Below, in pieces: positions 1 to 13,450 of a stretch of DNA of 64,000 nucleotides. Every line of letters starts with the position of its first letter. Within the stretch, counting starts at the first letter, position 1. A program made the position numbers and the translations under genes. Source of the stretch: Ophiocordyceps camponoti-saundersi (nom. inval.) (taxonomy: Eukaryota > Ascomycota > Sordariomycetes > Hypocreales > Ophiocordycipitaceae); assembly GCA_003339415.1 (NCBI GenBank), contig PDHQ01000130.1:27139-91138 (forward strand), in the 5' to 3' direction. The notes under the pieces are model-generated. The model was not told the DNA's origin, ran no database searches, and was given only the letters and a program-made list of their open reading frames with translations.

Positions 1-1142
1 GCTTTATACCGCTTTTAGAGAAAAAGCACGCTTAACTAGTAGAGGTTATATTTTTATTATAAAAAGGGTACTAGCGCGGGCCTTATAATAAGGCGGGAAG
101 GAGGCTTTTTAAAAAAAGATTAAGTTTTCGAATAAGGTTTTAGTAATATAACTATACGCGAAAAGATACTATTTAGGAACTTAGTAAAATTTCCTTATAA
201 TTACTATTAATAGCGTAATAAATATAAACTAAATTTATAATAAGGGTATAATAATATAAGCGGAGATTTTTAATATAGAATTATATAAGCTAAAAGTCTA
301 ACCTTAGTAGTATTTTAAGTATTACTAGCTTAGATATATTACTAAATATTATATAGCGAAGCTATAATATAGCTAGTACTTTATTTCTTTATATATAAAA
401 GGTAAGTTAGCTTACCTTATAGCGTATAGAAAAAAATTATATTATTACCCTCTTTATTAGGGGACTTACCTTAAGTAAAGTTAACTTTACCTTAAGATAA
501 GAGTAGCGTAGGACTAGGCGAAAAATATTTATATTTCCTAACCTTAGAGATTTATAGATTAGAACTCCGTATATACTGCCCCTCCTCCCCCTCTAGCGCT
601 AACTAAAGTTTAGTAATAGTTAGGGCGGAAACGCTAAAAGGTAAATATAATAGCTTCGCTTCTAACTCCTTTTTCGAACTTATCTATAGCTCCGCTATAA
701 TAGTTAGGCCGCTTTTTAGAATTAGCTATTATAAGGTTTATTATAGGCTAGTAAAATTTTTATATATTCCTTAATCGTATTAATAAAGCCTTAATTAAAT
801 AGATTATTTAGGACGCTATAATTAAGCGCGGAGATTCGGTTTATAGTAATAACGACGCTTAGGAAGATAAGTAACCGTACGGACTTTATACCGGACCCGG
901 ACTACGCGTACTCTTATTACCGCGGACTCCGCTTTAGAGGATATATCGGCTTCCTAATTACTTATTATTACTAAACCTATCTAAGGTATAAAGTGCTAGG
1001 TGCGGACTTAGTCCGGCTCTAAATTAAGGTAATATTTAAGGGGAGGGTTTTACTCTAAGTTCTCCGGTTTTTCCTACTTTTAGAATATATATAAGATAGT
1101 TCTAAGCTATATTAGGTATACTAGCGTATAAATATTATTATT
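1..1142 (-). mobile_element. A-family element copy A-a, cut by window start
   Basis: Reverse-oriented copy of a repeat seen complete at 59345-61222 and 61788-63648. Its 3' end lies near 1142: the motif AGGTATACTAGCGTATAAAT at 1114-1133 is followed by a short ATT-type tail. The 5' part lies left of the window. It contains only RIP-type stops and no coding region I recognise. It abuts LINE B1. It may be inserted inside a longer B copy whose 5' half is off-window, which I cannot test here. Confidence 0.8.
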
Positions 1143-4100
1143 AATAGTTTTAAAATTACCTTAATAATATAATTTTTACTTATACTTCTAATAAACTTTA
1201 AAAATTATTTTTATAATTTTAAACGCGAAGCGTATTAAGTAATATTAGTAAATATAGCTAAATTTTAATTATTAATAAGTATATTAAGATATTATAATAT
1301 AATAAAAATCGTTTATTAGAAAAGTAAAAAGGGATAATTAAAAGTAATTTCTTACTTTTATAAGTAGCGATCTTAATATTATATAATTTATAGCTTAGTA
1401 AGTAAAACTTTATAGTTAAGCTTTTTTAAAACTTATATATATTCCTTTTTTTTAATAAAATATAAACTTTACTTTCTAATTATTTTTCTTTAAAAAGTTA
1501 AAGCTTCTAGCTTATAAGTTTTCTCTTTATCTTTTAAAAAATACCTTATACTTTCTTATCTCTAACCTTTTCCCCTTAATAAATATTCTATTCTAAGTTA
1601 CCGAAAATAAAGTTTAATTCGCTATTTTTAATATTATATTATAAAAATCTACTAAGCTTAATAATATCCTTATTAGCTTTTTAAAAAGTTATAAATAACT
1701 CCTTATAATAATCTTAACTAAGTTTTTTTAGAGATTTATTATTTATAGATATTTCCTTACTTAGTATTAGACTTTTAATATTATAGTTCTCCGGAAAGCG
1801 GGAAAAAGCTTAAAAGTTTATTAGATTTTAGGCGGCTACTATCTTATCTCTCTTTTTAATATTATAAGTAAGATTTTTAAAACCGTAATAGCGAAGAAAA
1901 TATCTTATATAGCGGAGTTTATAAGAATCTTACTATAAAGTTAGATAAATAACTAGCTTAACTAATTTATTAATAGCGCCTTATTTCTCTTAATAAAGTC
2001 TATCTATATTATTTAAAGCTTTTAAGGCTTTACCTCCTTTTTAATATTAAATATAATAAGCGCTTTTAACTATATTTTATACTTTAAGCTAATAGAAATT
2101 ATTAATTTTCTTAGCTTTTTTAAATAAATTATAGCTTTCTTTCGCTTTTACCTTTTTAATTATATTTCCCGCTTAAAAGTTAATAGTAAATTATTAAACC
2201 TTTTTTTATTTTTATTAAAATCTTTTAAAGCTTTTTACTCTCTCTAATACTATTTATCTTATATATCTTATCTTTTTATAAGCGCTTAAAATAAGTAACT
2301 AATATACTTATTATTAAATTTATAAATAATATTAATATTTTTAATTCTAAACGTACCTTCGCTTAAGTCTGCTATTAGCTTAAATAAGCTTAGAGTATTT
2401 ATTATAACTAAGTAGCGGAGTATAAAATAACTTTCTAGCTATTTAAAAATAAGCTTTTTTATTTTATAAAAGCTTACTTTATTAATATAACTCCGCTAGT
2501 CCTTAATAAGAATATTATTTAACTTCTATAAAAAAATATATATTTAAAGTTTAGATTTATTATAAATTTTAATAAAAGCTATATTTCCGCTATTTTATAA
2601 AGAAGCTTACTTATTAATAGCTAGCTTTAACTAAGCTTACTTTATTTACTTAAAGCTTTTTACTCTTTTAAGTAAGGGAAATCTATATTAAGGTTATTAA
2701 GTTTATAAATATTTTTAGCGATATAATTTACTTTACTTTAACTTCGCTAAGTAAGGAACTTAAAAGCCTTATTCTCTAATAGCTAGCTATAACTTAGTTT
2801 AAATACCTTTATATTATTTTTAAAGTATATTAAGTAACCTTTTCTTACTATATTAAGTTTAAAACTTTTATTCTTTTTATTAATATTTACTTATCTTACC
2901 GCGCTACTTATAGCTACTAACTCCTTTATAATAAAAAGCTTATAGCTTATATTTACTTTACTTTTAAGAGAATTACCGTATACCTCCGCTAATATTATAA
3001 AAGTTAGCTTTACCCCGCTTATATCCCTTTTAAATCCTTTTAATTATCTTTTACTACTTAAGTATAGACTTTAAATATCGCCTTTTAGTCCTTTAATACT
3101 TTAAAAGCTTATTTTTATAAAGAATAGTAACTTCGCTAAAACTTTAAAAAGGGAAAGCTTTAAAAGTATAGCTAGTTTTCCGGATACTTTACTAATAAAC
3201 TGCCTTAACTAAAACTTAGTAATATTTTATAAATTTATTAAAGCTTTCCGAAACTCCTAAATAGCGCTTTAACTTAGCTTTATAATAGTAAAATTAGCTT
3301 TAGTAAATTTCTTTATATTTATAATATTCTTATAATTATAACCCCTTATTACTTTTATAATAATAAAAAAAATAAAATAGCAGCTTACTTTACCTTATAT
3401 TATAAACTAACTATTTATAAAAAAACGCTTTTATTAATACTTTTTATAAGTTTAATTTAAGATTATAAGGATTTTAATAAGGCTTTTAGCTATAAGGCTA
3501 TTATAAGCCCTCTCGCCTTATAGTTTATTTACTTATAATATTTTTATTAATTTAACTTTTTTTATTATTTTATAATATTTAAATATATTAAAATATTTAA
3601 ATATAAAGTTTAAGTATAAGAAATAATTTTTAGTATTTTCGCTATATAATTATTACTATTTATTTACTTTATATCTTATTTCTAACTCCGCTTCTTACTT
3701 TACTTTGCTTTATTTAGCTTACTTAGCTTTCTTACTTTTTTTCTTATTTTACTTTTTACTTTATCTTTTACGCTTAATAATACTTTTAACTTTTATAAGC
3801 TTATCTTTTAAGCTATTATTATTACTCTTTATTATATATTTAGATATTATTAACGTAGATTTTATAAGAGATAATTTTAAAACTAATATAAAATCTAGCT
3901 TAAGCTCTAACTTCTCCTCCGTCGCCTCCTTAGCTTTTATCTCCCTTACTTCTTACTTTTCCTTACCTTTCTTTATATTATTTACCTCCTTTACTCCGCC
4001 CGCCCCCTTAACTCTATTCGCCCCCTTTTTATTTTCTCTAACTATTATCTATTTTAATTTACTTCTTAATATTAATATAATAAAAATTAATATTTAAGCT

Positions 4101-5895
4101 ATTATTTTTTTTACTTTTAATTTTATTTTTAGCTTTAGATTTAGCTTTAGTAAATTTAAGTAAAAAATATATTAAATTTTAATAATATTTTTTAAAATAT
4201 ACTTAAATTAGTTAATTTTAATATAATCCGCTACCTTTTAATTAATATTAATTTATATTTAGTTAAGATTATACGCTATATTATATATAATAAATTAAAA
4301 GTTTTATATTTTTAAATATATTTTTAATTAAAATTCTTATAAGAATAATATAATAAGGTTTTTTAAGCTAATAATAATAATTATTATTATTATTATTATA
4401 AATACTTTTATTACCGCCGCTATTACTTTTTTTACTTTTATTATAAACTCCGTTATTATTATTATAGCTATTATTATCTAAACTAGCGCCTTTACCCCCG
4501 CGCCCCCCGCTATTTTTTTCGCTTCCTTTTTTATATTTACTATTATTATTACTTTTACTTATAGTTTAACTATTATATTTATTACCGCTATTATTATTAT
4601 TATTACTCCGCCCCCCTCCTTACTTTTTACTCTACTTATACTAATAATTATTTATTTATAAGATTTTTAAGGTAAATTAGCACTAATATATAAAACTCCT
4701 AAAAAAAAGCGTTAATAATTATAGCGGTAAAAGTAATATTAAAAATAGCTTTTAAGGCAGCTAACCTTACTAAAGCGCTTATTTAAGGTATTATTATTAT
4801 CTTATTAAGTTAAAGCTTTAATATTTTATTCCGCTTTTATATATAATATAAGTTAACTTAAATTCTTTCTTATTATTTATTATTAGCTATATTTAAAACT
4901 TCGTTTTATTTTATATTATTTTATATTTACTAGTAAGCTATTTAGCTATCTTCCTCCGCTAATATACTATGCTATTTCCGTTATAGTAATATATAACTTT
5001 TTTAAATATATTTATAACTTAGTTCGTACTCTAAGCTTTAACTTTAACTCCGCCCCTAATTTTTAATTTTATTTACCTCTTAATACTTATATTAAGCTTT
5101 AATATAATTAAAATAACTAGCTAATTATAAGCTTATATATTTTATTAGCTTTATATATAGCTAATATTATATAATATTACTTACTTTATTATTTTTAATA
5201 TAAAATTTTATAATTAGCTAGCTAAGCTATATATATAATATAAAAAAGGTTATAAAGCTTATTATAAATAATCTTAAATATATTTATTATTATTATTTTA
5301 TTAATATAGCTATATAACCTTTATTATTTTCCTTTTATTATAAAAGTTAAAGGGAAAAGTTAAAAAAAGGGGTTAGAAATATACTTTTTTCTAAAAATAA
5401 TAAAAAGAAGAAAAAAAGGAAAGGAAAAAGGAGGTAAAAAAGAAAAAGATATAGCCCCCCCTTTTAATTATTAATAAATAATAAAGCAGCTACCCCGCTA
5501 TTTTACCCTACCCCCCCTTAGACTTTCTTTCCTTTACCTTACGCTATACCGCCTCGCCTTATACCGCCTTAGACCGCCCCGTACCGCCCCGCACTGCCTT
5601 ATATTATATTATACCGCCCCGCTTTTTCCGCCTTATACCTTATAGACTTTCCTTTTCTCTATACTCCCCTCCTTACCTTACTTTTTTTATATTATTTAAG
5701 ACTACCTTTAAGTAGTAAGCTTATTATATTATATTATTATTAGCTACCGCTATATTTTTATATAAATATATAGTAAGCTTTTTTTTTATAGTTAAAGGTT
5801 TTACTTTACTTTAAGGGATTTTTTTTACTTATTATATTATAAAGGCTTTAAATATTATAAAGGCCCTTAGTATATAAATAAATAAATAAATAAAA
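1143..5895 (+). mobile_element. LINE B copy 1 (5'-incomplete)
   Basis: Non-LTR retrotransposon of the same family as 43456-50733, collinear with it from about 45980 onward, so it lacks ORF1 and the endonuclease. It contains the reverse transcriptase region, a pyrimidine-rich 3' part, trinucleotide runs near 4375-4600, a CCG-rich tract near 5540-5635 and a 3' tail of ATAA units ending near 5895. The 5' border is with element A-a and may be a truncation or a later insertion of A-a. All frames carry RIP-type stops, so it is dead. Confidence 0.85.
1789..2230 (+). pseudogene. LINE B1 reverse transcriptase remnant
   Basis: Plus-strand reading gives LRKAGKSLKVY from 1789, then IAKKISYIAEFIRILL, then further RT-like text with stops at expected Q or W positions. 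The LINE reverse-transcriptase family (Tad1/I/R1-type) typically has LRKPGKP, then an IA(R/K)RISYLAE-like block, so the match is specific. It would have copied element RNA at a nicked target in the nucleus. Stops are TAA or TAG, as RIP makes from CAA, CAG and TGG. The endonuclease that should precede it is missing from this copy. The best-preserved RT N-terminal block of the three B copies is here. Confidence 0.8.
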
Positions 5896-6766
5896 TACCT
5901 TTTTATATAAAATAGCTAAACTCCTAATTATAAAAGCTTATAAAAAAAGATATTTATAATAATTCCTTTATAAAAGTTTAAATTTAAAGTCTTAACTTTA
6001 ACTTTTATAATTACCTTAGTTTACTTTATAAAAAACTTTATTTTATTAAAAGCGGAATTAATATAACTAATATAGGAAAATAATATAAGCTAAAACTATA
6101 AACTTTATAATAATCTCTTTATAATACTAAGTAAGATAAATAAAAATAATTTTTCCTTTATATTATTTTAATTTAAAATATATATAAGGTAGCTATTTTT
6201 ACTTATAATAAATAAAATAAAATAAATTTAAGTATTTTAATATAGCTATTATTAACTTAAAATAAAATAAAATATTTATTAATATATTTATAATTATTAT
6301 AAATATTAAAAGAATAAAATATTATAAAATAAAATTTTAAGTTTATTATACTTTTTATTTATCTTAATTTTTATATAAGAGTATATTATTTATAATAAAA
6401 AAATAATATTAAAAAACTATTTTAAATATAATTCTATTTTAAGTTTTATTTATAAGCTAAATAAAATTATTATTATATTATTAAGTAAAAAGAATAATAT
6501 AGCTAAGGTATTTATAAAATATTATTTTTAATTTTTTTATTATTTTTCACTATATTAGATATATAAATTATTAATAATATTAGCTTATTTATTTTAAGAT
6601 TTCTTAGTAAAATTAATTAGTTAACTAATATTAAGTATTATTATAATAACGCTCTTTACTTTTAAATATAAAGAAATATAAAAATAACTAACTAATCCTT
6701 AAACTAAAAGCTTTAATTTTATATAAGTAAGTATTAAAATAATTAAAATACCTTTTTTCTAGCTTT
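5896..6766. other. Unidentified degenerate AT-rich DNA (part 1)
   Basis: Very AT-rich sequence following the tail of LINE B1 and interrupted at 6767 by an A element. I see only short frames full of TAA and TAG, and recognise no protein motif, RNA gene or terminal repeat. It continues at 8658. It is probably an older, more heavily mutated transposon, but I cannot assign it. Confidence 0.5.
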
Positions 6767-6778
6767 AAACTTTATATA

Positions 6779-8645
6779 ATAATAATAATAATTTATATGC
6801 TAATATACTTTATATAGCTTAGAACTATTTTATATATATTTTAGAAAGGGGAAAAACTAGAGGACTTAAAGTAAAACTATCCCCTTAAGCATTACCTTAG
6901 CTTTAAGTTAAACCCTATCTATACCCGGTATTTTATATATTTAATAAGTTAGGTAATAACTAATAATATAAAAGCTAATATTTCCCTTAAAGCGGACTTT
7001 ATAGTAATAAGAGTATATATAGATTAAGTTTAATATAAAGTTTATATAGCTTACTTATTTTTCTAGCTATTATTATTACTATAAATTAAATCCTTATATT
7101 TAATTAAGATAGCCTTAATAATCTAATTTATTAAGGCCTTATTAATATAGCTTAAGTATATATAAAAATTTTATTATCTTATAATAAACTTTATAGTAGC
7201 TAATTTTAAAAAATAGTTAGATTATTATAATAAAGCTACGGATAAATACGGAGTTAGAGTTAGAGGAAAGGGTATTATTATATTCGCTTTTTAATATTTC
7301 CGCTTTAGCTATTATTAGTTTTTAGTTAGCGCTAAAAGGGGAGGAGGGGTAATATATATAAAGCTTTAGTTTATAAACTTTTAAAGTTAGGTAATATATA
7401 TATTTTTCGCCCGGTCCTATACTACTCTTATTTTAAAATAAAGTTAACTTTACCTAAAGTAAGACTTTTAATAAAAAAGGTAATAATATAATCTCTTTTT
7501 ATAAGCTATAAAGTAAGTAAATTTACTTTTTATATATAAAGCGGTAAAATATTTACTATATTATAGCTTTATTATATAATATTTAGTAATATATTTAAGT
7601 TAGTAATATTTAAAATATTACTAAAATTAGACTTTTAATATATATAGTTTAGCGTTAAAAATCTCCGCTTATATTATTATATTTTTATTATAAATTTAGT
7701 TTATATTTACTATATTATTAATAATAATTATTAAGAATTTCCGCTAAGTTTTAGAATAATATCTTTTTATATATAATTATATTATTAAAACCTTATTTAA
7801 TAACTTAATCTTTTTCTAAAAAGCTTCCTTACCGCCTTACTATAAGGCTTATATTAGTACTTTTTTTATAATAAAAATATAACCTTTACTAATTAAGTAT
7901 ATTTTCTCTCTAAAAATAATATAAAGCTATTTTAAATTAAATTAAAGCTTATAAATAGTATTTTAAAATATTATTATAATATCGCCGCTAAGTAATTTTC
8001 TTATTAAAAAAGCTTAGCTTTACTTATAAAGTTTATAATTAATATTTATTATAATTACCTTAAAGCTTTAAACCCGGAGTAGAATAGCTATAAAATTAAA
8101 ATAAATTATAAATTATTACTTATATTACTTAGAAACTTATTTTTTAATAATTTTTTTTAGCGCTCTAGCTATAATTATAGCTTATATTAAAGAAATTCCG
8201 CTCCCCTTAAAGCTATAAAAAAAAGAGGAAACCGCGGCTATAATAGCTAAGAAGATATTATTAACTAATAAAGTTAAAGTAAAGGGGGCACCTCTCTAAA
8301 CCTTTTTAGATTTTATTACTTATTTAATAATTACTTATATAAAAATAAAAACGTTTCCTAAAATAATTTTATTAATATTTATTTTAGTTTCTAATAAGGT
8401 AATAAATATAGTAAACTTTTAGGTTTAAAATTATTATAATTTAAAGTAAAGTTATATTTCGGGTAAAAAATTTTCGTAGTTATAATTAATTTATATAGTA
8501 TCGCCCTCCCCCTTAAAATCGCTTTAAGCGCGGCTAGCTATTACCTTAAGGTAATAAAGGGAGCGGAGTCTGCTTAAAATATAAAAATAAGAAGTTTATA
8601 TCTACGTTATTATAAGTGTAGAATCTGTAAAATATATAAAAGTTA
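6779..8645 (+). mobile_element. A-family element copy A-b
   Basis: Complete copy of about 1.87 kb. By analogy with LINE tails its true 3' end is the left one, with the (ATA)n run at 6779-6791, so it is likely inserted in minus sense; strand here only records agreement with the other plus copies. The 12-bp duplication AAACTTTATATA flanks it at 6767-6778 and 8646-8657. No tRNA-like head and no recognisable ORF. TSD of variable length plus a simple-repeat tail indicates target-primed reverse transcription rather than a cut-and-paste transposon. Confidence 0.8.
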
Positions 8646-8657
8646 AAACTTTATATA

Positions 8658-9450
8658 TAACTTTTTATAATATATATTAATTAATATAGCGCTATTTATA
8701 ATTACTTTTAGAAAAAATATATAAAACCCTTTTTTAATTTTTAATTTTTAGAATATTTTAAACGTTTTAAGCTTTATTATTATAGCTTATAATTTTATTA
8801 CTTAAATATAAAATATATAATAATAAGCTTAAACTATTATAAGAAAAGTATATAATAAATAAAAAATATAAGCTAATAAAAAATCTTCTTTAATAAATTT
8901 TATAATTAATAATAAGTTATTTTTAGTTATATAAGTTTCTTTATTATAATATTTATAATATAATTAAATATATAATAAATAGAATTTTTTATAATTTTTA
9001 AAAAATAAAGCTATAGCTATATTTTTAATTTACTAAATAGCTATTAAATAATAAACTTATTTTACGCTTATTATTTTTAAAAAGCTATTATAAATCTTTT
9101 ATTAAAGTAAAAAACGCTTTTTATTAAATTAAAAATTATTAATAATATATTAAAATAAAAAATAAATTAAATTTTTTAATCTTATATTATAAAATAATAT
9201 TATTAATTAAAATACTAAATTTATTAAAGTAATTATAACTTAAATAAAATATAATATTTTATTAAGAATTTTTAATATATATTAATAGCTTTTAAGAAAT
9301 TCTATAATTACTTTTTAGCTATTATTAACTTATAAATTAATTTTTAATATTAAATTAAAGCTGCTATTATAAATTATAATTATAAAAAAATAATAAAATT
9401 AATATTATAATTTCCTAAAATTTTTTTTATATAATAAATATTAAATATTA
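8658..9450. other. Unidentified degenerate AT-rich DNA (part 2)
   Basis: Continuation of the sequence broken by A-b. Extremely AT-rich, no frame with a recognisable motif, no convincing repeat to other parts of the window. Nothing further can be supported. Confidence 0.5.
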
Positions 9451-9789
9451 TAATAAGAATAATATTAATATACTAGTATACTTTATATAGCTTAAAACTA
9501 TCTTATATATATTCTAAAAAGAGGAAAAATTAAAAAACTTTAAGTAAAACCCTCCCCTTAAGTATTATTTTAACTTTAAGTTAAATACCGCTTATACTTA
9601 GTATTTTATATATTTAATAAGTTAAGTAATAACTAATAATTAAAAAGCTAATATTTTCTTTAAAGTGGACTTTATAATAATAAAAATATATATAAACTAA
9701 GTTTAGTATAAAGTTTATATAGCTTATTTATCCTCTTACTTATTATTATTATTATAAATTAGATTTTTATAATTAATTAATATAATAAG
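9451..9789 (+). mobile_element. A-family element copy A-c, tail-side fragment
   Basis: About 330 bp matching the tail-side end of the A family in the same orientation as A-b. It stops abruptly near 9789 where a reverse A copy (R1) begins. The missing remainder would lie beyond the right end of the window if R1 was inserted into it, since R1 does not end inside the window. Confidence 0.7.
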
Positions 9790-10555
9790 AACTTTTATAT
9801 ATTTTATAAAATCCGCACTTATAGTAATATAAATATAAATTTTTTATTTTTATATTATAAGCAGACTCCGCTTCTTTTATTACTTTATATTAATAGTAAG
9901 CTGCGCTTAAAATAACTTTATAAAAGAGGGCGATATTATATAAGTTAATTATAATTATAAAAATTTTTTACTTAAAATATAGCTTTACTCTAAATTATAA
10001 TAATTTTAAACTTAAAAGTTTATTATATTTATTACCTTATTAAAAGCTAAGGTAAATATTAATAAAATAATTTTAAAAAACGCTTTTATCTTTATATAAG
10101 TAATTATTAAATAAATAATAAAGTTTAAAAAAGTTTAAGGAGGCGCCCTTTTTATTTTAATTTTATTAGTTAATAATATTTTTTTAGCTATTATAGCTAT
10201 AATTTCCTCTCTTTTCTATAACTTTAAAAAAAGTAAAATTCCTCTAATATAAGCTATAATTATAGCTAAAGCGTTAAAAAAGATTATTAAAAAGTAAATT
10301 CCTAAATAATATAAGCAATAGCTTATAATTTATTTTAATTTTATTATTACTTTATATTAAGTTTAAAGCTTTAAGGTAATTATAATAAATATTAATTATA
10401 AATTTTATAAATAAAGCTAAGCTTTTATAATAAGGAAATTACTTAATAATAATACTATAATAATATTTTAAAATATTATTTATAAGCTTTAGTTTAATTT
10501 AAAGTAGCTTTAAATTATTTTTAAAAAAAAATTATATTAAATTAGTAAAAGTTAT

Positions 10556-11064
10556 TATTAGTTAGGTATCCTTCCTAAGCTAAATAAAAGGCTAATATTA
10601 TATTTTATTCTTATTATAATAATTAAACTAAGTATTATAATAAACTTTATATATATATATATTAACTTAGATAATATAGTTTAAGTAACTTATTTAAATT
10701 ATATAGCTAAAAGAATAATCTATCTCTTATCTTATATACTTTAGCTAATTAAGTTTTATATAATTAATTTTAATAATTTTATTTATAATTATTTTCTTAA
10801 AGAATATATAAAAAGATTAATATATTATATATATATCTTAGCTACCTTTTTTATTATTTAAAAATCTTTTATTATATTAATATTATACGTTATATTAAAA
10901 TTATACTAATTTTAGATTAACATTATCTTAAGTTTAACTCCTTTTTATATATATCCTTAACTTTTTATTTTATTTATATAAAAATAGTAATTTTTATAAT
11001 ATATATTACGCGTATTAAATATATATTATATTTCTAAATAGCTAGTAATATATATATTTTAATA
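10556..11064 (-). repeat. D3 LTR (left)
   Basis: 509-bp LTR, beginning TATTAGTTAGG and ending TTTTAATA on the plus strand, i.e. TG...CA ends converted to TA...TA by RIP. It matches the D2 LTRs (508 bp each) and the D1 LTRs (498 bp each). Confidence 0.85.
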
Positions 11065-12410
11065 TTAGTAACTTTTCTTTTTTAGTTAAGAATATATATT
11101 TATTATATAAGTAATAAGGAGTATAATTAAGTTTTTTTAATAATTATTTATTACTAACTTTCTATAACTTTAAATAATTAAGGTTTTTATTTATACTTAA
11201 CGCTATAATATTATAAGAACTTAATACTTTTTACTTCTTAAAATCTAACTTTACTAAGAGAATAACTTTAAATATAAAGTTATAAGGCGGTCCGCCTCTT
11301 AATCCGCTATTAATACTAATAATACTTAATAGTAAAACTTAGAAGCTTAACTAATCTTAATAATATCCGCGTATAGGTAATAGTTAATATAATATTATTA
11401 CTAACTTTAATAACTATTTTATTAATATTTTTTAAACTTTAATAAATCTTATCTTAAAATTTAATTATAAAAAATTTACTAAAGTAATCTTTATATAAGA
11501 TTTTCGCTTTATATAAAATATTTTTAATATAATATTTACTAAGCTTTAATAATACTAATAAGCTTTTAAAAACTTATCTAGCTTACTTATTATTATCTCT
11601 TATATTATCGAAAAGTTAATTAAAGCTACCTTTTATAAGGTAATAGATAAGAAGTTAGATTCCGCCTTAGGAGCTTTAACTTAAGCTAGCGTAATTATAA
11701 ACTCCGCCCCGAACTTTACTCCCTTTATGGCGCCTTTTATAAAGCCGGTTCTAGTAAGAATAAAAAAGAAAATATTTATATCGGTAAAAGATATCTTAGT
11801 AGTTAATAAAGTTCTAGCGCTTATTTCTTAAAAAGTAATTTAGAAAATTAATAAAACTATAAGCTATTTTATAATAATTACCGCGTGCTAATTTCCTAGC
11901 GGTAATCTTATTATTATATTTAACTTAAAGTATAAAAATTTTACTTTTAGAGATAAATAAATAGCTTAAGCTTTTAAAGTAAAGGCTAAGCGTATATACT
12001 AAATTTATATTATTATTATTAAGAGTATTTAGACCTTAGTAGCTAATTATAATTATAATACGCTACTTAATATTATTAAGGAGGTAAATAAGGTTAATAT
12101 AGTTTAAGTAAAAATACTTTAACTTTAGTATATTACTAATAAAGAAGCTTTATAAACTTATTTTATTATAAGCTTAAATAGTATAAAAAATATAAATAAG
12201 CTTTACTTAAATAAAATAATAATAAATATAAAAATAATTTATTATAAATTTTATAAGACTTTATATACCTTAAATAATATTATAAATATTTTTAATTTAA
12301 GCATATTACTAAGTATTATTAAAAGCTTTTTTAATATAAATAATATATAGCTATTTTATATAATAGCGGAGAAAAAAACTACTTTATATAAAAGGGAGAA
12401 AAACCCTATT

Positions 12411-12482
12411 ATTATATTTTATATAAAAGTATATATTTTATATAAAAGTATATATTTTATATAAAAGTATATATTTTATATA
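12411..12482 (+). repeat. 19-bp tandem repeat inside B2
   Basis: The unit TATATTTTATATAAAAGTA is repeated about 3.5 times. The corresponding place in B3 (about 44736-44771) has only about 1.5 units, so this is local expansion or contraction after the copies diverged. Confidence 0.8.
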
Positions 12483-13119
12483 ATTAAAAAATTACCTAAA
12501 GTTTCGGAAATAATAAAGCTATATTAAATTTAGCTTTCTTAATAAACTTTACTTTTTCTAATTATTATAATCTACTTAATTTCTAGCCTTTACTTAATAG
12601 TAATTTTATAAAAATAATAAAGGCTTTATTATAGTTTCTTTAAGAAAGCGAGTATATTATAAATTTCTTAAAAATACGCCTTAGTAATCTTTTTATAATA
12701 CGCTACTTACTTAAGTTTTCCTAAAAAGCTCCTAACTTAATAATACTTATAAAAGCTATAAGCTATATAATAGACTTTATAATATATAACTAGCTTTATA
12801 ATAATCCTTAGCGGAGTTTATATTAATAAACTTTATATAACTAAAATAATTATAAATAATTATTCTTAATACTTAATCTTTATAAAAATTATAATTTTAT
12901 TATAAAATATATAAAAAATTAACTATTTTATTTAGCTTACTTTATTTAGTAAAGAAAATTATAATATCATTACTATATAAGAATTCTAGCTTAATATATA
13001 TAATTACCCTTTATTTCCTAAATTTACTATTTATTACCTTATTTAAAATAAAAGTAAGGCTCTTTTTTATATATATAAATAATATAAAATAAGTAACTAA
13101 GATTTTATTATAAAGCTTA

Positions 13120-13450
13120 ACTTTATTAAAGTTTCTTTTTATAGCGGGCTTTAAGTGCTTATTATTTACTCCTCGCTATTTAAAATATATACTAAACTTT
13201 TTTTACGCTTATTACCTTTTCCTCCCTTTTTATACTCCGCCTCTACTTTTATTTCGCTAATTATCTTCGGTAATTTTAACGCTTATTACTCTTTTTAGGA
13301 CTTCTATAAATATATCTCCCCTTACTTTATAAAGCTTTTTTCCGCTTTTTACTAACTTTGCTTTAAATTTTTTACCCCTTCTTATAAGATTATTTAAAAA
13401 ATATATAAGTAAAGGGCTAATATTATTAACTTAATTTAAAATATACTTAA
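13120..13450 (+). pseudogene. LINE B2 endonuclease remnant
   Basis: Plus frame contains FGNFNAYYSF, stop, DFYKY at about 13268-13310. The APE-type LINE endonuclease has the motif GDFNAHHPLWD, where the D is catalytic. Here D reads N and H reads Y, both explained by C-to-T/G-to-A changes. It would nick target DNA to prime reverse transcription. B3 has the same block at 45546. The frame also holds many TAA/TAG codons and cannot be translated. Confidence 0.75.

Noticed and set aside
3705..4097. 130-aa open frame on plus strand
   Set aside because: Low-complexity L/F/I/S text within the 3' part of LINE B1. The homologous stretch in B3 is broken. It looks like the shadow of a purine-rich opposite strand, not a gene.
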